Below, one piece after another: positions 1 to 7,734 of a stretch of DNA of 64,000 nucleotides (position 1 is the stretch's first letter; each line of letters opens with the position of its first letter). Below the pieces are notes generated by a model. It worked only from the letters and a program-made list of their open reading frames with translations. It made no database searches and was not told the DNA's origin. A program made the translations under genes and the position numbers. Source of the stretch: CACIAM-69d sp001698445 (GTDB taxonomy: Bacteria; Cyanobacteriota; Cyanobacteriia; CACIAM-69d). The stretch lies in assembly GCF_043235035.1 (NCBI RefSeq), contig NZ_JAZAQF010000034.1:11193-75192 (forward strand). The letters run 5' to 3'.

Positions 1-1
1 A

Positions 2-49
2 GCAAGCAACTTCGCTGAGGAAGTAGCTGCCCAAACCGGCAACAAATAG
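2..49 (+). CDS. tsf: C-terminal end of a gene, probably elongation factor Ts (partial)
   Basis: An open frame enters from the left edge and stops at TAG 47-49. Its fifteen residues read ASNFAEEVAAQTGNK. From memory this resembles the extreme C-terminus of cyanobacterial EF-Ts, where a FAEEVAAQ-like tail closes the protein; EF-Ts recycles EF-Tu-GDP during translation. With so few residues the call rests on tail similarity only. Sequence to the left of the window would settle it. Confidence 0.5.
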   Translation, partial: ASNFAEEVAAQTGNK

Positions 50-385
50 GACGGCTGGGGCTGGATGGCCCATCCGATTTGTGGGGAAGGCGGTTTTGTC
101 CGGCTTGTCGCCCCAACGGCTGAATTAAACCCGAAGGCATGGCCCGATCGATCGCGCAACCGTCCGAACGATCCGTGGCTGTGCCTTTGGTGCTGTTGGG
201 GCGATCGTTCCTATCTTGGTCTGGTGCAGCCTGGTTTACTGTTCAGCCTGGTTTGGAAGATTGGATTTGTTTGAGCTTGTGCAAATTGCAGCAAATTACA
301 GCAAATTGAGTTTATGTAGCCTGAATTTGCACATTGGAATTTGCACGGATTTGAACTGGTGCAGAGAGAAGAGGCGAAACCACCC
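50..385. other. Intergenic spacer with short direct repeats
   Basis: No convincing gene is seen. A 69-codon frame at 65-274 has no family resemblance and no Shine-Dalgarno site. At 279-309 a roughly 10-bp unit (gcaaattgca, gcaaattaca, gcaaattgag) repeats three times, and a gttcagcctggttt-like unit repeats around 225-255. These are probably slippage repeats of the kind seen in other spacers of this window. Confidence 0.5.
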
Positions 386-1546
386 GTGACCGACCCGATT
401 CATCGACTGGAGCAAGAATTGGCGGAGCTGAGCGATCGGTCTCGATTGCTGGCGGAGTCCTTATACGAGGCGGATTTGAGCTATTTGCGCACCCTGGGAG
501 CCGCCGCCGGTCAACAGTTAATTTTGGCCAGCTACCGCATCTGTACCCATAAGTATCCTGAGCGGTTTTTGGCCCTGCCTTTCATGGAGCGCCAAAAACT
601 ACAGCAGGCCCTGCGACAGGTGGCCCGCGACCTGTCTGAACAGTTGCCACAAAACCTGGGTTTACCCATTCCCAAGCCCGAGCGGAAACAGCGGATTGTG
701 AAGGTGGAGGCGATCGAGCGGCCCAAATCCAGCGGTCGCCGTTCGGCCAACGGAGCAGACAACGAAGACAACGAGGGCCCCAGCACCGCTGAAATGGCGG
801 CGGCCCTAGCGGCAGCTTTTAACTCATTGGTCAATATCGAGTCGATCGAGCTAGAGGGGGATGATGCGGACGACGCTGAAGATCCTGAAGATTCTGAAGA
901 TTCTGATGACGAAACGAGCGATCGCCCCCGCAACGCGAACTCATCCAACGCAAACTCATCCTCAGGGCGCGATGACGACGATCTGGCAGCCGACTCAGAG
1001 GAAGCAGCCGACTCAGAACCGGAGTCAGATCCCGAACCCCGGCCCCCAGCGATCGACCTGGATGCTGGAATGCCCGAAGTGCTGGCAACGCTGGCAACCC
1101 ACCCCAGCCGCGTGCTGCAATGGCATCGATCGCGCGAACAGCTCACCAACAACACCCTTCGCTCCCAATCCCATCAGGCCAACGAGCTATTACGCTCGGC
1201 CGGTATTCTGCCCCGCAAACTCCCGCCCGCCATGCTGGACATTGCAGCCAAGGGAGACTTCGACGACTTCACCGGCAACTCGCCTAACCTGATTGAGCTG
1301 ATCATGCAAGGCGAAGACGATGACGACTCCGACAACGACTCCGACGGAGCCACTCGCCTGGTGGCCGTGCATTTGCGCCTCTCGGAAATTCACTTTAGCA
1401 ACCCCGACCTGAAACCCCAGCGGGCCGCGATTCAACAGGTGCTGGAGCAGCTTGATCAACTCCGCACCCGCTACGAGAAGGTGCAGCATCGCCAAGCGAT
1501 CGCCTCCGCCGAATCCGCCTGGCGTAGTGCTTGGTTTGAAGACTAG
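386..1546 (+). CDS. Acidic low-complexity protein of unknown function
   Basis: About 386 residues, not recognised as a named family. Residues 1-110 look folded and helical (LAESLYEADLSYLRTLG, then a YRICTHKYPERFLALP segment). A basic patch with PKPERKQRI follows. The middle (roughly residues 125-235) is a long Asp/Glu/Ser/Asn low-complexity stretch, and the C-terminus is helical again (about 245-386) with a second acidic run near 315. The frame is open from TTG 341, but GTG 386 (reading MTDPIHRLEQ) is preferred because it begins the ordered segment; neither start has a strong ribosome site. The stop TAG 1544-1546 coincides with a MITE-like insertion. The layout of two helical ends joined by an acidic linker suggests a scaffold or nucleic-acid mimic, but that is only inference. 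Confidence 0.75.
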   Translation: MTDPIHRLEQELAELSDRSRLLAESLYEADLSYLRTLGAAAGQQLILASYRICTHKYPERFLALPFMERQKLQQALRQVARDLSEQLPQNLGLPIPKPERKQRIVKVEAIERPKSSGRRSANGADNEDNEGPSTAEMAAALAAAFNSLVNIESIELEGDDADDAEDPEDSEDSDDETSDRPRNANSSNANSSSGRDDDDLAADSEEAADSEPESDPEPRPPAIDLDAGMPEVLATLATHPSRVLQWHRSREQLTNNTLRSQSHQANELLRSAGILPRKLPPAMLDIAAKGDFDDFTGNSPNLIELIMQGEDDDDSDNDSDGATRLVAVHLRLSEIHFSNPDLKPQRAAIQQVLEQLDQLRTRYEKVQHRQAIASAESAWRSAWFED

Positions 1547-1689
1547 TAGCATGACAGGCTTAATACATTGGGCCAAAGTTGCGGAGCCAGTCGTGGTAAC
1601 AAGGGGCTTGAACATCTTGCTGCTTAACGATCAGATGGCGGTAACAGCCATGTCATTTAACCCAGCGAATTAAGGCAGCCACGCTACTA
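1544..1689. mobile_element. MITE-like element inserted in a stop codon TA
   Basis: The left end reads ctagtagcatgacaggctt (from 1543). The reverse complement of the right end (to 1690) reads ctagtagcgtggctgcctt, a 15/19 match, and weaker matching continues inward for about 36 bp. The unit is about 142-148 bp, non-coding, and flanked by the dinucleotide TA on both sides (1544-1545 and 1688-1689). That is the footprint expected of an IS630/Tc1-type TA insertion. The interior carries a degenerate copy (aacaaggggcttgaacatcttg) of the palindrome found elsewhere in the window. Precise removal would leave gactaggaagg, which keeps the upstream gene's TAG stop. Confidence 0.6.
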
Positions 1690-1690
1690 G

Positions 1691-1873
1691 GAAGGACTCG
1701 CGTTCGTCAGCCAGCTAAAGATTTGCCTCAGGGATCAGCGCCCGCCAACCCGATCGCGCCTTGATCGCACCTCGATCGCGCCCGATTCCTCGAAAATCCA
1801 TCACCACACACCCAACGCCTCATCCCAGGTGCTAGGTTATTGGGGATTTCAAACCCCCTAGCGCAACGTTGCC
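1691..1873. other. Spacer with GATCGC-rich direct repeats
   Basis: The spacer before the decarboxylase gene contains repeated gatcgcgcc / gatcgcacc units at about 1750-1785 (HIP1-related). No gene and no clear promoter hexamers were found. Confidence 0.4.
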
Positions 1874-2812
1874 ATGAGAATCCTCGTCACCGGAGGCGCG
1901 GGCTTCATCGGTTCGCACTTGATCGATCGGCTAATGAACGCCGGTCATGAGGTCATTTGTCTCGACAATTTCTACACCGGCCACAAGCGCAACATCGTTC
2001 ACTGGCTGGGCCACCCGAACTTTGAACTCGTCCGCCACGATATTACCGAAGCTATTCGGCTGGAAGTGGATCAGGTTTATCACCTGGCCTGTCCTGCCTC
2101 TCCGGTGCACTACCAATACAATCCCGTCAAAACCGTTAAAACCAACGCGATCGGGACCATGAATATGCTGGGCTTGGCCAAACGGGTCAAAGCCCGGTTC
2201 CTGCTGGCCTCCACCTCCGAAGTCTACGGCGATCCAGAAGTCCATCCCCAAAGCGAAGACTATCGGGGCAACGTCAACCCGATCGGAATCCGCAGTTGCT
2301 ACGACGAAGGCAAACGGATTGCCGAAACCCTCACCTTTGACTATCACCGCCAGAACAATGTAGACATCCGCGTGGTGCGTATTTTCAACACCTACGGAAC
2401 TCGGATGTTGGAAAACGATGGGCGCGTGGTCAGCAACTTCATTGTGCAAGCCCTGCGCGGCCAGCCCCTGACCATTTATGGAGACGGCTCCCAAACCCGC
2501 AGTTTCTGTTACGTGTCGGATTTGGTGGATGGGTTGATTCGGATGATGAACAACCCCGACCACACTGGCCCCGTTAACCTCGGTAACCCCGGGGAATACA
2601 CCATTTTGGAGCTAGCCAAAGCCGTCCAAGCCCAGGTGGGTTCCGGCGTGGAAATTGACTATAAGCCCCTGCCCCAGGACGATCCGCGCCGCCGCCGTCC
2701 CGACATCACCCGCGCCAAGCTGTGGCTGGGGTGGGAGCCGACAGTGCCCCTGGAAGAAGGACTGCAAAAGACGATCGAGGACTTCCGCCAACGGATTATC
2801 GCTGAAGCCTAA
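1874..2812 (+). CDS. UDP-glucuronate decarboxylase (UDP-xylose synthase), SDR family
   Basis: 312 residues. It converts UDP-glucuronate to UDP-xylose with bound NAD+ in the cytoplasm, supplying a sugar donor for extracellular polysaccharide. The Rossmann glycine motif TGGAGFIG is at residues 6-13. The catalytic Ser/Thr region TSEVYGD is at 114-120 and the YxxxK pair is Tyr143/Lys147 in SCYDEGK. The PEDYxGNVNPIG-type loop and GTRMxxxDGRVVSNF are typical of UXS rather than of other NDP-sugar epimerases. The length matches bacterial UXS without a membrane anchor. The next gene, UDP-glucose dehydrogenase, makes its substrate, which supports the call. dTDP-glucose 4,6-dehydratase is the main alternative and fits less well. 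Confidence 0.9.
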   Translation: MRILVTGGAGFIGSHLIDRLMNAGHEVICLDNFYTGHKRNIVHWLGHPNFELVRHDITEAIRLEVDQVYHLACPASPVHYQYNPVKTVKTNAIGTMNMLGLAKRVKARFLLASTSEVYGDPEVHPQSEDYRGNVNPIGIRSCYDEGKRIAETLTFDYHRQNNVDIRVVRIFNTYGTRMLENDGRVVSNFIVQALRGQPLTIYGDGSQTRSFCYVSDLVDGLIRMMNNPDHTGPVNLGNPGEYTILELAKAVQAQVGSGVEIDYKPLPQDDPRRRRPDITRAKLWLGWEPTVPLEEGLQKTIEDFRQRIIAEA

Positions 2813-3182
2813 GAGGGTGTTGAAGCAGCCAAAGTTGATAACCAGCTTGCCCAATCGATCGACAAAGACAAGTTGTCCGAGCGATCAACAAAGACAAGGG
2901 GCTTAAGCCCCTTGTTCCCGCAACTACTAACTAGTACTTGGCGATTGCTGCAAGACGGGTTTCAGACATCCTCCAAGGGGCAAGTTGGAACAGGCAGCGT
3001 CTCAAAACCATCCAGAAACCATCCGGGCCAGAAACCATCCGGGCGGTCGCAATCAACCGGACTGATGACAGGCTCTAGGGAATACGGATCTCAGTTTGTC
3101 TGCACCATTTGGCCCGGATGCGGCTGAATGGTTGCCGAATGCCCCCACTTGTAAGGACTCCACTTGTACAGAAGGTGAATTT
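2813..3182. other. Spacer between the decarboxylase and dehydrogenase genes
   Basis: It holds the palindrome at 2895-2914 and a 13-bp unit (aaaccatccgggc-like) repeated three times at 3004-3042. The frame upstream of the dehydrogenase start (3096-3182) is open, but the encoded residues are not typical of the family. No convincing gene was found. Confidence 0.5.
2895..2914. repeat. 20-bp perfect palindrome, copy 1
   Basis: CAAGGGGCTTAAGCCCCTTG reads the same on both strands and can fold into a hairpin. An identical copy lies at 44861-44880, and decayed half-copies occur at 1600-1622 and 8573-8595. Both perfect copies lie about 85-90 bp after the stop of a plus-strand gene. It is a REP-like dispersed palindrome, possibly mobilised by a transposase or working as a 3' hairpin. 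Confidence 0.7.
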
Positions 3183-4538
3183 ATGCGTGTTTGCGTAATT
3201 GGAACAGGCTACGTGGGTTTGGTCACCGGAGTTTGCTTGGCACGCACGGGCCACCATGTCACCTGCGTAGACAACAACGAGGAAAAGGTGAAGCTGATGA
3301 AGTCGGGGCAATCCCCGATTTATGAGCCGGGTCTGTCGGAATTGATGCAGGCGGCCATGACGGAGGGGACGATCGAGTTCACCAGCGACCTGGCTTCCGG
3401 GGTTGATCAAAGCGACATCCTCTTCATTGCCGTGGGTACGCCGCCCCTCCCCACGGGGGAAAGTGACACGCGCTATGTGGAAGCGGTGGCCCGGGGCATT
3501 GGCACCAGCCTGAAGAGTGGCAGCAGCTATAAGGTAATTGTGAATAAGTCCACGGTGCCGATCGGCTCGGGGGACTGGGTGCGCACCATCGTGCTCGATT
3601 CCTTTAAGGAAAATTCGCCGGGTCAACCGGAGCCGGCCTTTGCGGTAGTCAGCAATCCGGAATTTTTGCGGGAAGGTTCGGCCATTTACGACACCTTCAA
3701 CCCCGATCGGATTGTGCTGGGCAGCAATGACCCCAAGGCACTGGGGATGATGAGCGAGTTGTATGACCCGATCGTCCGGCGCGACTTTGCAGAAAACCAA
3801 GCCCTGCCTCCGGTGCCGATCGTCACGACGGATTTGGCCTCGGCGGAAATGGTGAAATATGCGGCCAATGCATTTTTGGCCACCAAGATTAGCTTCATCA
3901 ACGAAGTGGCTAATATCTGCGATCGGGTGGGGGCCGATGTGACCCAAGTGGCCAAGGGCATTGGCTTAGATTCGCGGATTGGCCCGAAATTCTTGAATGC
4001 GGGGATTGGCTGGGGCGGTTCCTGTTTCCCGAAAGATGTGTCTGCCCTGGTGCATACGGCCAGTGACTATGGTTACGATGCGGAACTGCTGAAGGCGGCG
4101 GTGAACGTGAACCAACGGCAACGGGCGATCGCGATCGAGAAGTTGCAACAGACCCTCAAAATCCTGAAGGGCAAGACGATCGGCCTGTTGGGCCTCACCT
4201 TCAAGCCCGACACGGACGACATGCGCGATGCACCGTCCCTGATTTTGATTGAACAGCTCAGTCGCTTGGGCGCGAAGGTGAAGGCCTACGACCCGATCGT
4301 TTCCCAAACCGGAATGCGCCACGGCCTCTCCAACGTCTATGTGGAAACCGATCCCGAGCTGCTGGCGGATGGTTGCGATGCGCTGGTGATTGTCACGGAA
4401 TGGGAACAATTCCGCACCCTGGATTACGCCAAGATGGCCAAAGCCATGCACAATCCCACGGTGGTTGATGGTCGAAACTTCCTCGATCGGGCGGCTTTGG
4501 AGGCCGCAGGTTTCCACTACGTAGGCATTGGCCGATAA
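3183..4538 (+). CDS. ugd: UDP-glucose 6-dehydrogenase
   Basis: 451 residues. It oxidises UDP-glucose twice with NAD+ to UDP-glucuronate, feeding the decarboxylase encoded just upstream. The N-terminal NAD-binding motif GTGYVG is at residues 7-12. The catalytic cysteine sits in GWGGSCFPKD at about Cys281, and the C-terminal UDP-binding domain has GLTFKPDTDDMRDAPS. The frame opens at 3096, but ATG 3183 is chosen because the Rossmann fold begins there (MRVCVIG) and a GAAGGTGA Shine-Dalgarno precedes it. The family belongs with GDP-mannose dehydrogenases, but residues around the cysteine fit the UDP-glucose enzyme. Confidence 0.93.
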   Translation: MRVCVIGTGYVGLVTGVCLARTGHHVTCVDNNEEKVKLMKSGQSPIYEPGLSELMQAAMTEGTIEFTSDLASGVDQSDILFIAVGTPPLPTGESDTRYVEAVARGIGTSLKSGSSYKVIVNKSTVPIGSGDWVRTIVLDSFKENSPGQPEPAFAVVSNPEFLREGSAIYDTFNPDRIVLGSNDPKALGMMSELYDPIVRRDFAENQALPPVPIVTTDLASAEMVKYAANAFLATKISFINEVANICDRVGADVTQVAKGIGLDSRIGPKFLNAGIGWGGSCFPKDVSALVHTASDYGYDAELLKAAVNVNQRQRAIAIEKLQQTLKILKGKTIGLLGLTFKPDTDDMRDAPSLILIEQLSRLGAKVKAYDPIVSQTGMRHGLSNVYVETDPELLADGCDALVIVTEWEQFRTLDYAKMAKAMHNPTVVDGRNFLDRAALEAAGFHYVGIGR

Positions 4539-4880
4539 AGATCACCTTCAGGGGCCCCGGGGGCCCCTGCGATATACTGGCCCACAAGCGGTTTTGGCCG
4601 TCCCCGCCTTGGGAGGCTCTCAATTGCTCCCAATCCAACTCCCTAGTTTTGTCCAAAACACCCTCAACACAAGCATGAGGGGGAGAGCAGGCGAGGTTTT
4701 TTACTGAGTTCTTGCGCCCGATGGCGCTGTTGCTGTTGCCCTTCAATTCACAGCATTACCGGTTAGCGGGGCACCTCGCGGGGCATCTTGCGGAGCATGG
4801 TATCCTCGGCAAACGTCAGGGAATTGTGACCCAAGACAGCCGCGATCCCCATCCTTGGGGCGATCGCGCGGGAGGCAACT
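4539..4880. other. Spacer between ugd and the antiporter gene
   Basis: After the GC-rich hairpin, a second weaker inverted repeat CCCTCA...TGAGGG lies at 4662-4682, followed downstream by a run of six T near 4697. No gene is recognised. The 3' end contains the Shine-Dalgarno GGGAGG used by the GTG start at 4881. Confidence 0.4.
4550..4568 (+). terminator. GC-rich hairpin after ugd
   Basis: The sequence aggggcccc-g-ggggcccct forms a nearly perfect inverted repeat starting 12 bp after the ugd stop. It lacks a T-run, so it may be an imperfect terminator or an mRNA 3' stabiliser. Confidence 0.45.
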
Positions 4881-6785
4881 GTGGCTGAGATTGCCCAAAC
4901 CCTCATCCTGGCCGTTTTGGTGGGCATCGGGGCCCAAATTGTGGCGGCCTGGTTGCGGCTGCCCGGCATCGTTTGCCTGCTGGTGTTTGGAATTAGCCTG
5001 GGGCGCAGCGGCCTCGGGGCGATCGACCCGCAACAGTTGGGGCCAGCCCTGGAGGCGATCGTTTCCTTGGCAGTGGCCCTCATTTTGTTTGAAGGGGGTC
5101 TGGGCCTGGAGTTGCGCGATGTGGGCAAAGTCTCCGGCAGCCTGCGCAACTTGGTGACGATCGGGACGTTGGTTTCCTTTGCGGGCGGCGGCATGGCGGC
5201 CCACTGGTTAGCGGAGTTTCCTTGGCCGATCGCCCTGCTCTACTCCTCCCTGGTGGTGGTGACCGGGCCCACGGTCATCGGCCCCCTGCTGAAAAATATT
5301 CAAGTCGATCGGCAGGTTTCAGCCCTCCTCGAAAGCGAAGGCGTATTAATTGACCCGATCGGGGCGATCTTGGCCGTCGTCGTCCTCGACATCATCATCG
5401 ACGGCGGGGGCGACCCCAGCGCCATCCTGGCCGGCATGTTATGGCGCTTGGGATCCGGCAGTTTGATCGGTGGGTTGGGCGGCTGGGCGATCGCTGCCTT
5501 CCTGCGGCGGGCCCCCTTCCTCTCCGATGACCTTCGGAATTTAACCGTTTTGGCCGGAGCCTGGGGCCTGTATAGCCTGTCGCAACAAACCGCCAGCGAA
5601 TCCGGCCTGATGGCAGTGGTCATTGCAGGCATTGTTCTCCGGGCCGCTGAGCTGCCTGAAGCCCGCACCCTACGCCGCTTCAAAGGGCAACTGACCCTGC
5701 TGGCCATCTCCGTTCTGTTTGTGCTGTTGGCGGCAGACCTCTCCCTCGCCAGCGTTTTCACCCTTGGTTGGGGCGGCTTGGCCGCCGTTTTGGTGTTGAT
5801 GTTGGTGGTGCGCCCGCTGAACGTGTGGCTTTGCACCGCCGGTAGCGACTTTAATTGGCGACAAAAACTATTTGCCGGTTGGGTGGCTCCCAAGGGAATT
5901 GTTTCCGCGTCCGTGGCCTCCCTGTTCTCGATTTTGTTGACCCAAGGGGGCATTACCGGCGGCGAGTCCATCAAAGCCTTGGTGTTTTTGACGATCGCCA
6001 CCACGGTCACCGCCCAAGGCCTGACGGCGGGCTGGGTAGCCGATTGGCTGCGGTTAACCTCCACGGAGCGGCGTGGCATCGCGATCGCCGGGGCCACGCC
6101 TGTTGGATTGCTGGTGGCACGGCTGTTTGCCGATCGCGGGGAAGCGGTGGCGATCGTGGAAACCGACCCGGAAGCCTGCAAGCAAGCCGAAAGCGCCGGA
6201 TTCCGCGTGTTTTCCAGCAGCGCCCTCGACACGGCCGTTTTGGAAGCGGCCGGTTTGGAGTCCGTGGGAACGTTCCTCGCGGCCACCAGCAATGGGGAAG
6301 TGAATGCGGTTTTGGCCCAACGCGCCGCCGAAGAATTCGCCCCGCCTCGGGTCTTGGCCGCCGTTCCCACCGAAGAGAACAGCAACGGCAATGGCCAAGC
6401 CAAACGCAGCAGCAAGGTGCAACCCGCCTTTGCCACCCAACGCAGCCTCAAGGAGTGGAATCAATTGGTGAGCGATCGGGCGGTCAAACTCGGAGAAACG
6501 ATCATGCGATCGACCGATTTAGACTTGCAACATGCCCATCTCACGGCCCTGATTCGCACCGGAGAATTAATTCCCTTGCTAATTGCTCGGGACGATCGGC
6601 TGATGGTGGTTTCTGCCCATGACCCATGGTTAGCGGGCGATCGGCTCATCTATTTACTTCATGATCCCAAGCCGAAGCTCCTGCAAAGTTTGGCCGGATC
6701 TCGCAAGCCCGAATTCACGATCGAGCGGCTGCCTTCTGTGGAGGAGTTGCCCCTTGCCAGTGAAGCAATCCAAGAAGCCATTTAA
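4881..6785 (+). CDS. CPA1-type Na+/H+ antiporter with C-terminal TrkA-N-like domain
   Basis: 634 residues. Twelve or so hydrophobic segments span residues 1-395, with NhaP-family signatures: LILFEGGLGLELRD in the fourth segment and ALLESEGVLIDPIGA (about 147-161), the segment that normally carries the ion-binding Asp. A Rossmann-like NAD(H)-binding domain of the TrkA-N/KTN type follows (GIAIAGATPVGLLVARLF at about 393-410, then VETDPEA), and a C-terminal region resembles TrkA-C. This places it at the plasma or thylakoid membrane exchanging Na+ (or K+) for protons, gated by nucleotide. GTG 4881 with GGGAGG upstream is the start. The usual Asn-Asp before the ion-binding Asp reads Ile-Asp here. 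No partner gene is adjacent. Confidence 0.85.
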   Translation: MAEIAQTLILAVLVGIGAQIVAAWLRLPGIVCLLVFGISLGRSGLGAIDPQQLGPALEAIVSLAVALILFEGGLGLELRDVGKVSGSLRNLVTIGTLVSFAGGGMAAHWLAEFPWPIALLYSSLVVVTGPTVIGPLLKNIQVDRQVSALLESEGVLIDPIGAILAVVVLDIIIDGGGDPSAILAGMLWRLGSGSLIGGLGGWAIAAFLRRAPFLSDDLRNLTVLAGAWGLYSLSQQTASESGLMAVVIAGIVLRAAELPEARTLRRFKGQLTLLAISVLFVLLAADLSLASVFTLGWGGLAAVLVLMLVVRPLNVWLCTAGSDFNWRQKLFAGWVAPKGIVSASVASLFSILLTQGGITGGESIKALVFLTIATTVTAQGLTAGWVADWLRLTSTERRGIAIAGATPVGLLVARLFADRGEAVAIVETDPEACKQAESAGFRVFSSSALDTAVLEAAGLESVGTFLAATSNGEVNAVLAQRAAEEFAPPRVLAAVPTEENSNGNGQAKRSSKVQPAFATQRSLKEWNQLVSDRAVKLGETIMRSTDLDLQHAHLTALIRTGELIPLLIARDDRLMVVSAHDPWLAGDRLIYLLHDPKPKLLQSLAGSRKPEFTIERLPSVEELPLASEAIQEAI

Positions 6786-7026
6786 CTCGATTGTTAAGAC
6801 CACCAAGCTTACCGTTTCGCTTAAAGTGACGCATATCAATATTGCCGATTTTGCCAGTGAAGTTGATGCAGATTCGCGATCGCACAGCTACCAGACTAAT
6901 CCCCAATCAAGGATGCAGGTACTGTGAGGGCAACGACATTGATCGCTATAAATTAAATTTTGATCTCCAAAGCTACCAAATGCGCCCTTATATAGAAATT
7001 GCACTTAGCAAATGAACCAATCAATT

Positions 7027-7032
7027 AGGAGG
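7027..7032 (+). promoter_or_regulatory. Strong Shine-Dalgarno for the DUF433 gene
   Basis: AGGAGG lies 7 nt before ATG 7040. It is one of the few perfect ribosome sites in the window and fixes the start. Confidence 0.7.
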
Positions 7033-7039
7033 CTTTGAG

Positions 7040-7369
7040 ATGTTAATTATGCCAGTGACAGAAACTGTTCCTTTAGCCATTGATGCTACGGGTGTCATTC
7101 GCGTGGGAGGAACTCGCGTGACATTGGACACAGTAATCTTGGCATTTCTAGAAGGCAATTTAGCTGAGGAGATTCAAGAGCAATATCCTTCGCTTCAGTT
7201 GGCTGATATCTATTCTGTGTTGGGATATTATTTGCGACATCGATCGGAAGTTGATGACTATTTGCGATCGCGATCTAATTTGGCGGTAACAGTACAGCAA
7301 AGAATTGAAGCAACTGATAGCCCAGTGGGTTTACGCGATCGGCTCCTGGCGCGACAGATGAGTCACTAA
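7040..7369 (+). CDS. DUF433 family antitoxin-like protein
   Basis: 109 residues. The segment IRVGGTRVTLDTVILAFLEG, with QYPSLQLADIYSVLGYYLRH following, is the signature of the DUF433 winged-helix family. In toxin-antitoxin-like pairs these proteins usually precede a DUF5615 PIN-like nuclease. The DNA-binding half (residues about 15-85) is complete and the C-terminal tail probably contacts the toxin. Here the toxin gene begins 14 nt downstream but ends after ten codons (see 7384-7416), so this is an orphan antitoxin. If still expressed it would autoregulate or cross-neutralise a toxin encoded elsewhere. Confidence 0.85.
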   Translation: MLIMPVTETVPLAIDATGVIRVGGTRVTLDTVILAFLEGNLAEEIQEQYPSLQLADIYSVLGYYLRHRSEVDDYLRSRSNLAVTVQQRIEATDSPVGLRDRLLARQMSH

Positions 7370-7383
7370 TTTACTTCTAAAGT

Positions 7384-7416
7384 ATGAAGTTTCTTGCGGA
7401 CGAAAATTTCAATTGA
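7384..7416 (+). pseudogene. Ten-codon remnant of a DUF5615 PIN-like toxin
   Basis: ATG 7384 reads MKFLADENFN then TGA. MKFLADENF is the characteristic N-terminus of DUF5615 (Mut7-C-like PIN) toxins that pair with DUF433 antitoxins, and its Asp is an active-site residue. The homology stops at about 7411, exactly where the opposing DUF2283 frame ends. The toxin body was therefore probably deleted or replaced by a junction here. Spacing from the DUF433 stop (14 nt) is typical of the intact pair. Confidence 0.75.
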
Positions 7417-7597
7417 GGCGATCGTCACCGGGGCGATAGGACAGGATTTCGATGCCGATGGGTTCTTGGGTGTCGCTATCTTTGAACAAGATGATGTCGT
7501 CACCGAGGTTGGTGGCGATTTGATTCAGGCGGGGCGCTTGCCAAAAGATAGTGAGCAGTTCCGTTTCAGGTTCGTAAAAGACTCTTATTTGAGCCAT
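7409..7597 (-). CDS. DUF2283 family small protein
   Basis: 62 residues from ATG 7597 (MAQIRVFYEPETELL). An in-frame ATG at 7621 would add eight residues. The pattern of a short beta-rich protein with VFYEPETELLTIFW and DDIILFKDSDTQEPIGIEIL matches DUF2283, whose members are often antitoxin-like partners of DUF4258 toxins. No DUF4258 gene is next to it. It points toward the truncated toxin remnant, and the two frames overlap by a few bases at the junction. Confidence 0.65.
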   Translation of the reverse strand: MAQIRVFYEPETELLTIFWQAPRLNQIATNLGDDIILFKDSDTQEPIGIEILSYRPGDDRLN

Positions 7598-7734
7598 AGC
7601 ATCAGGCAAATTTCGGTGCATGGGAGACGAGTTATAAGGATCGTGATTACTTAATCAGGCTTCCATTTACCCTAGAAGATTACTGACAGAAATTTAGGCA
7701 ATCTCCTGCCAGCTTTCTTATTACACTATTCAGG

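Noticed and set aside
532..1155. Minus-strand frame rich in Ser over the acidic gene
   Set aside because: It is the complement of Asp/Glu codons in the acidic tract, so it carries Ser and Arg runs by composition.
5300..6451. 383-codon minus-strand open frame
   Set aside because: Antisense to the antiporter gene, which carries the CPA1 and TrkA-N motifs; the reverse frame is Arg/Ala-rich shadow.
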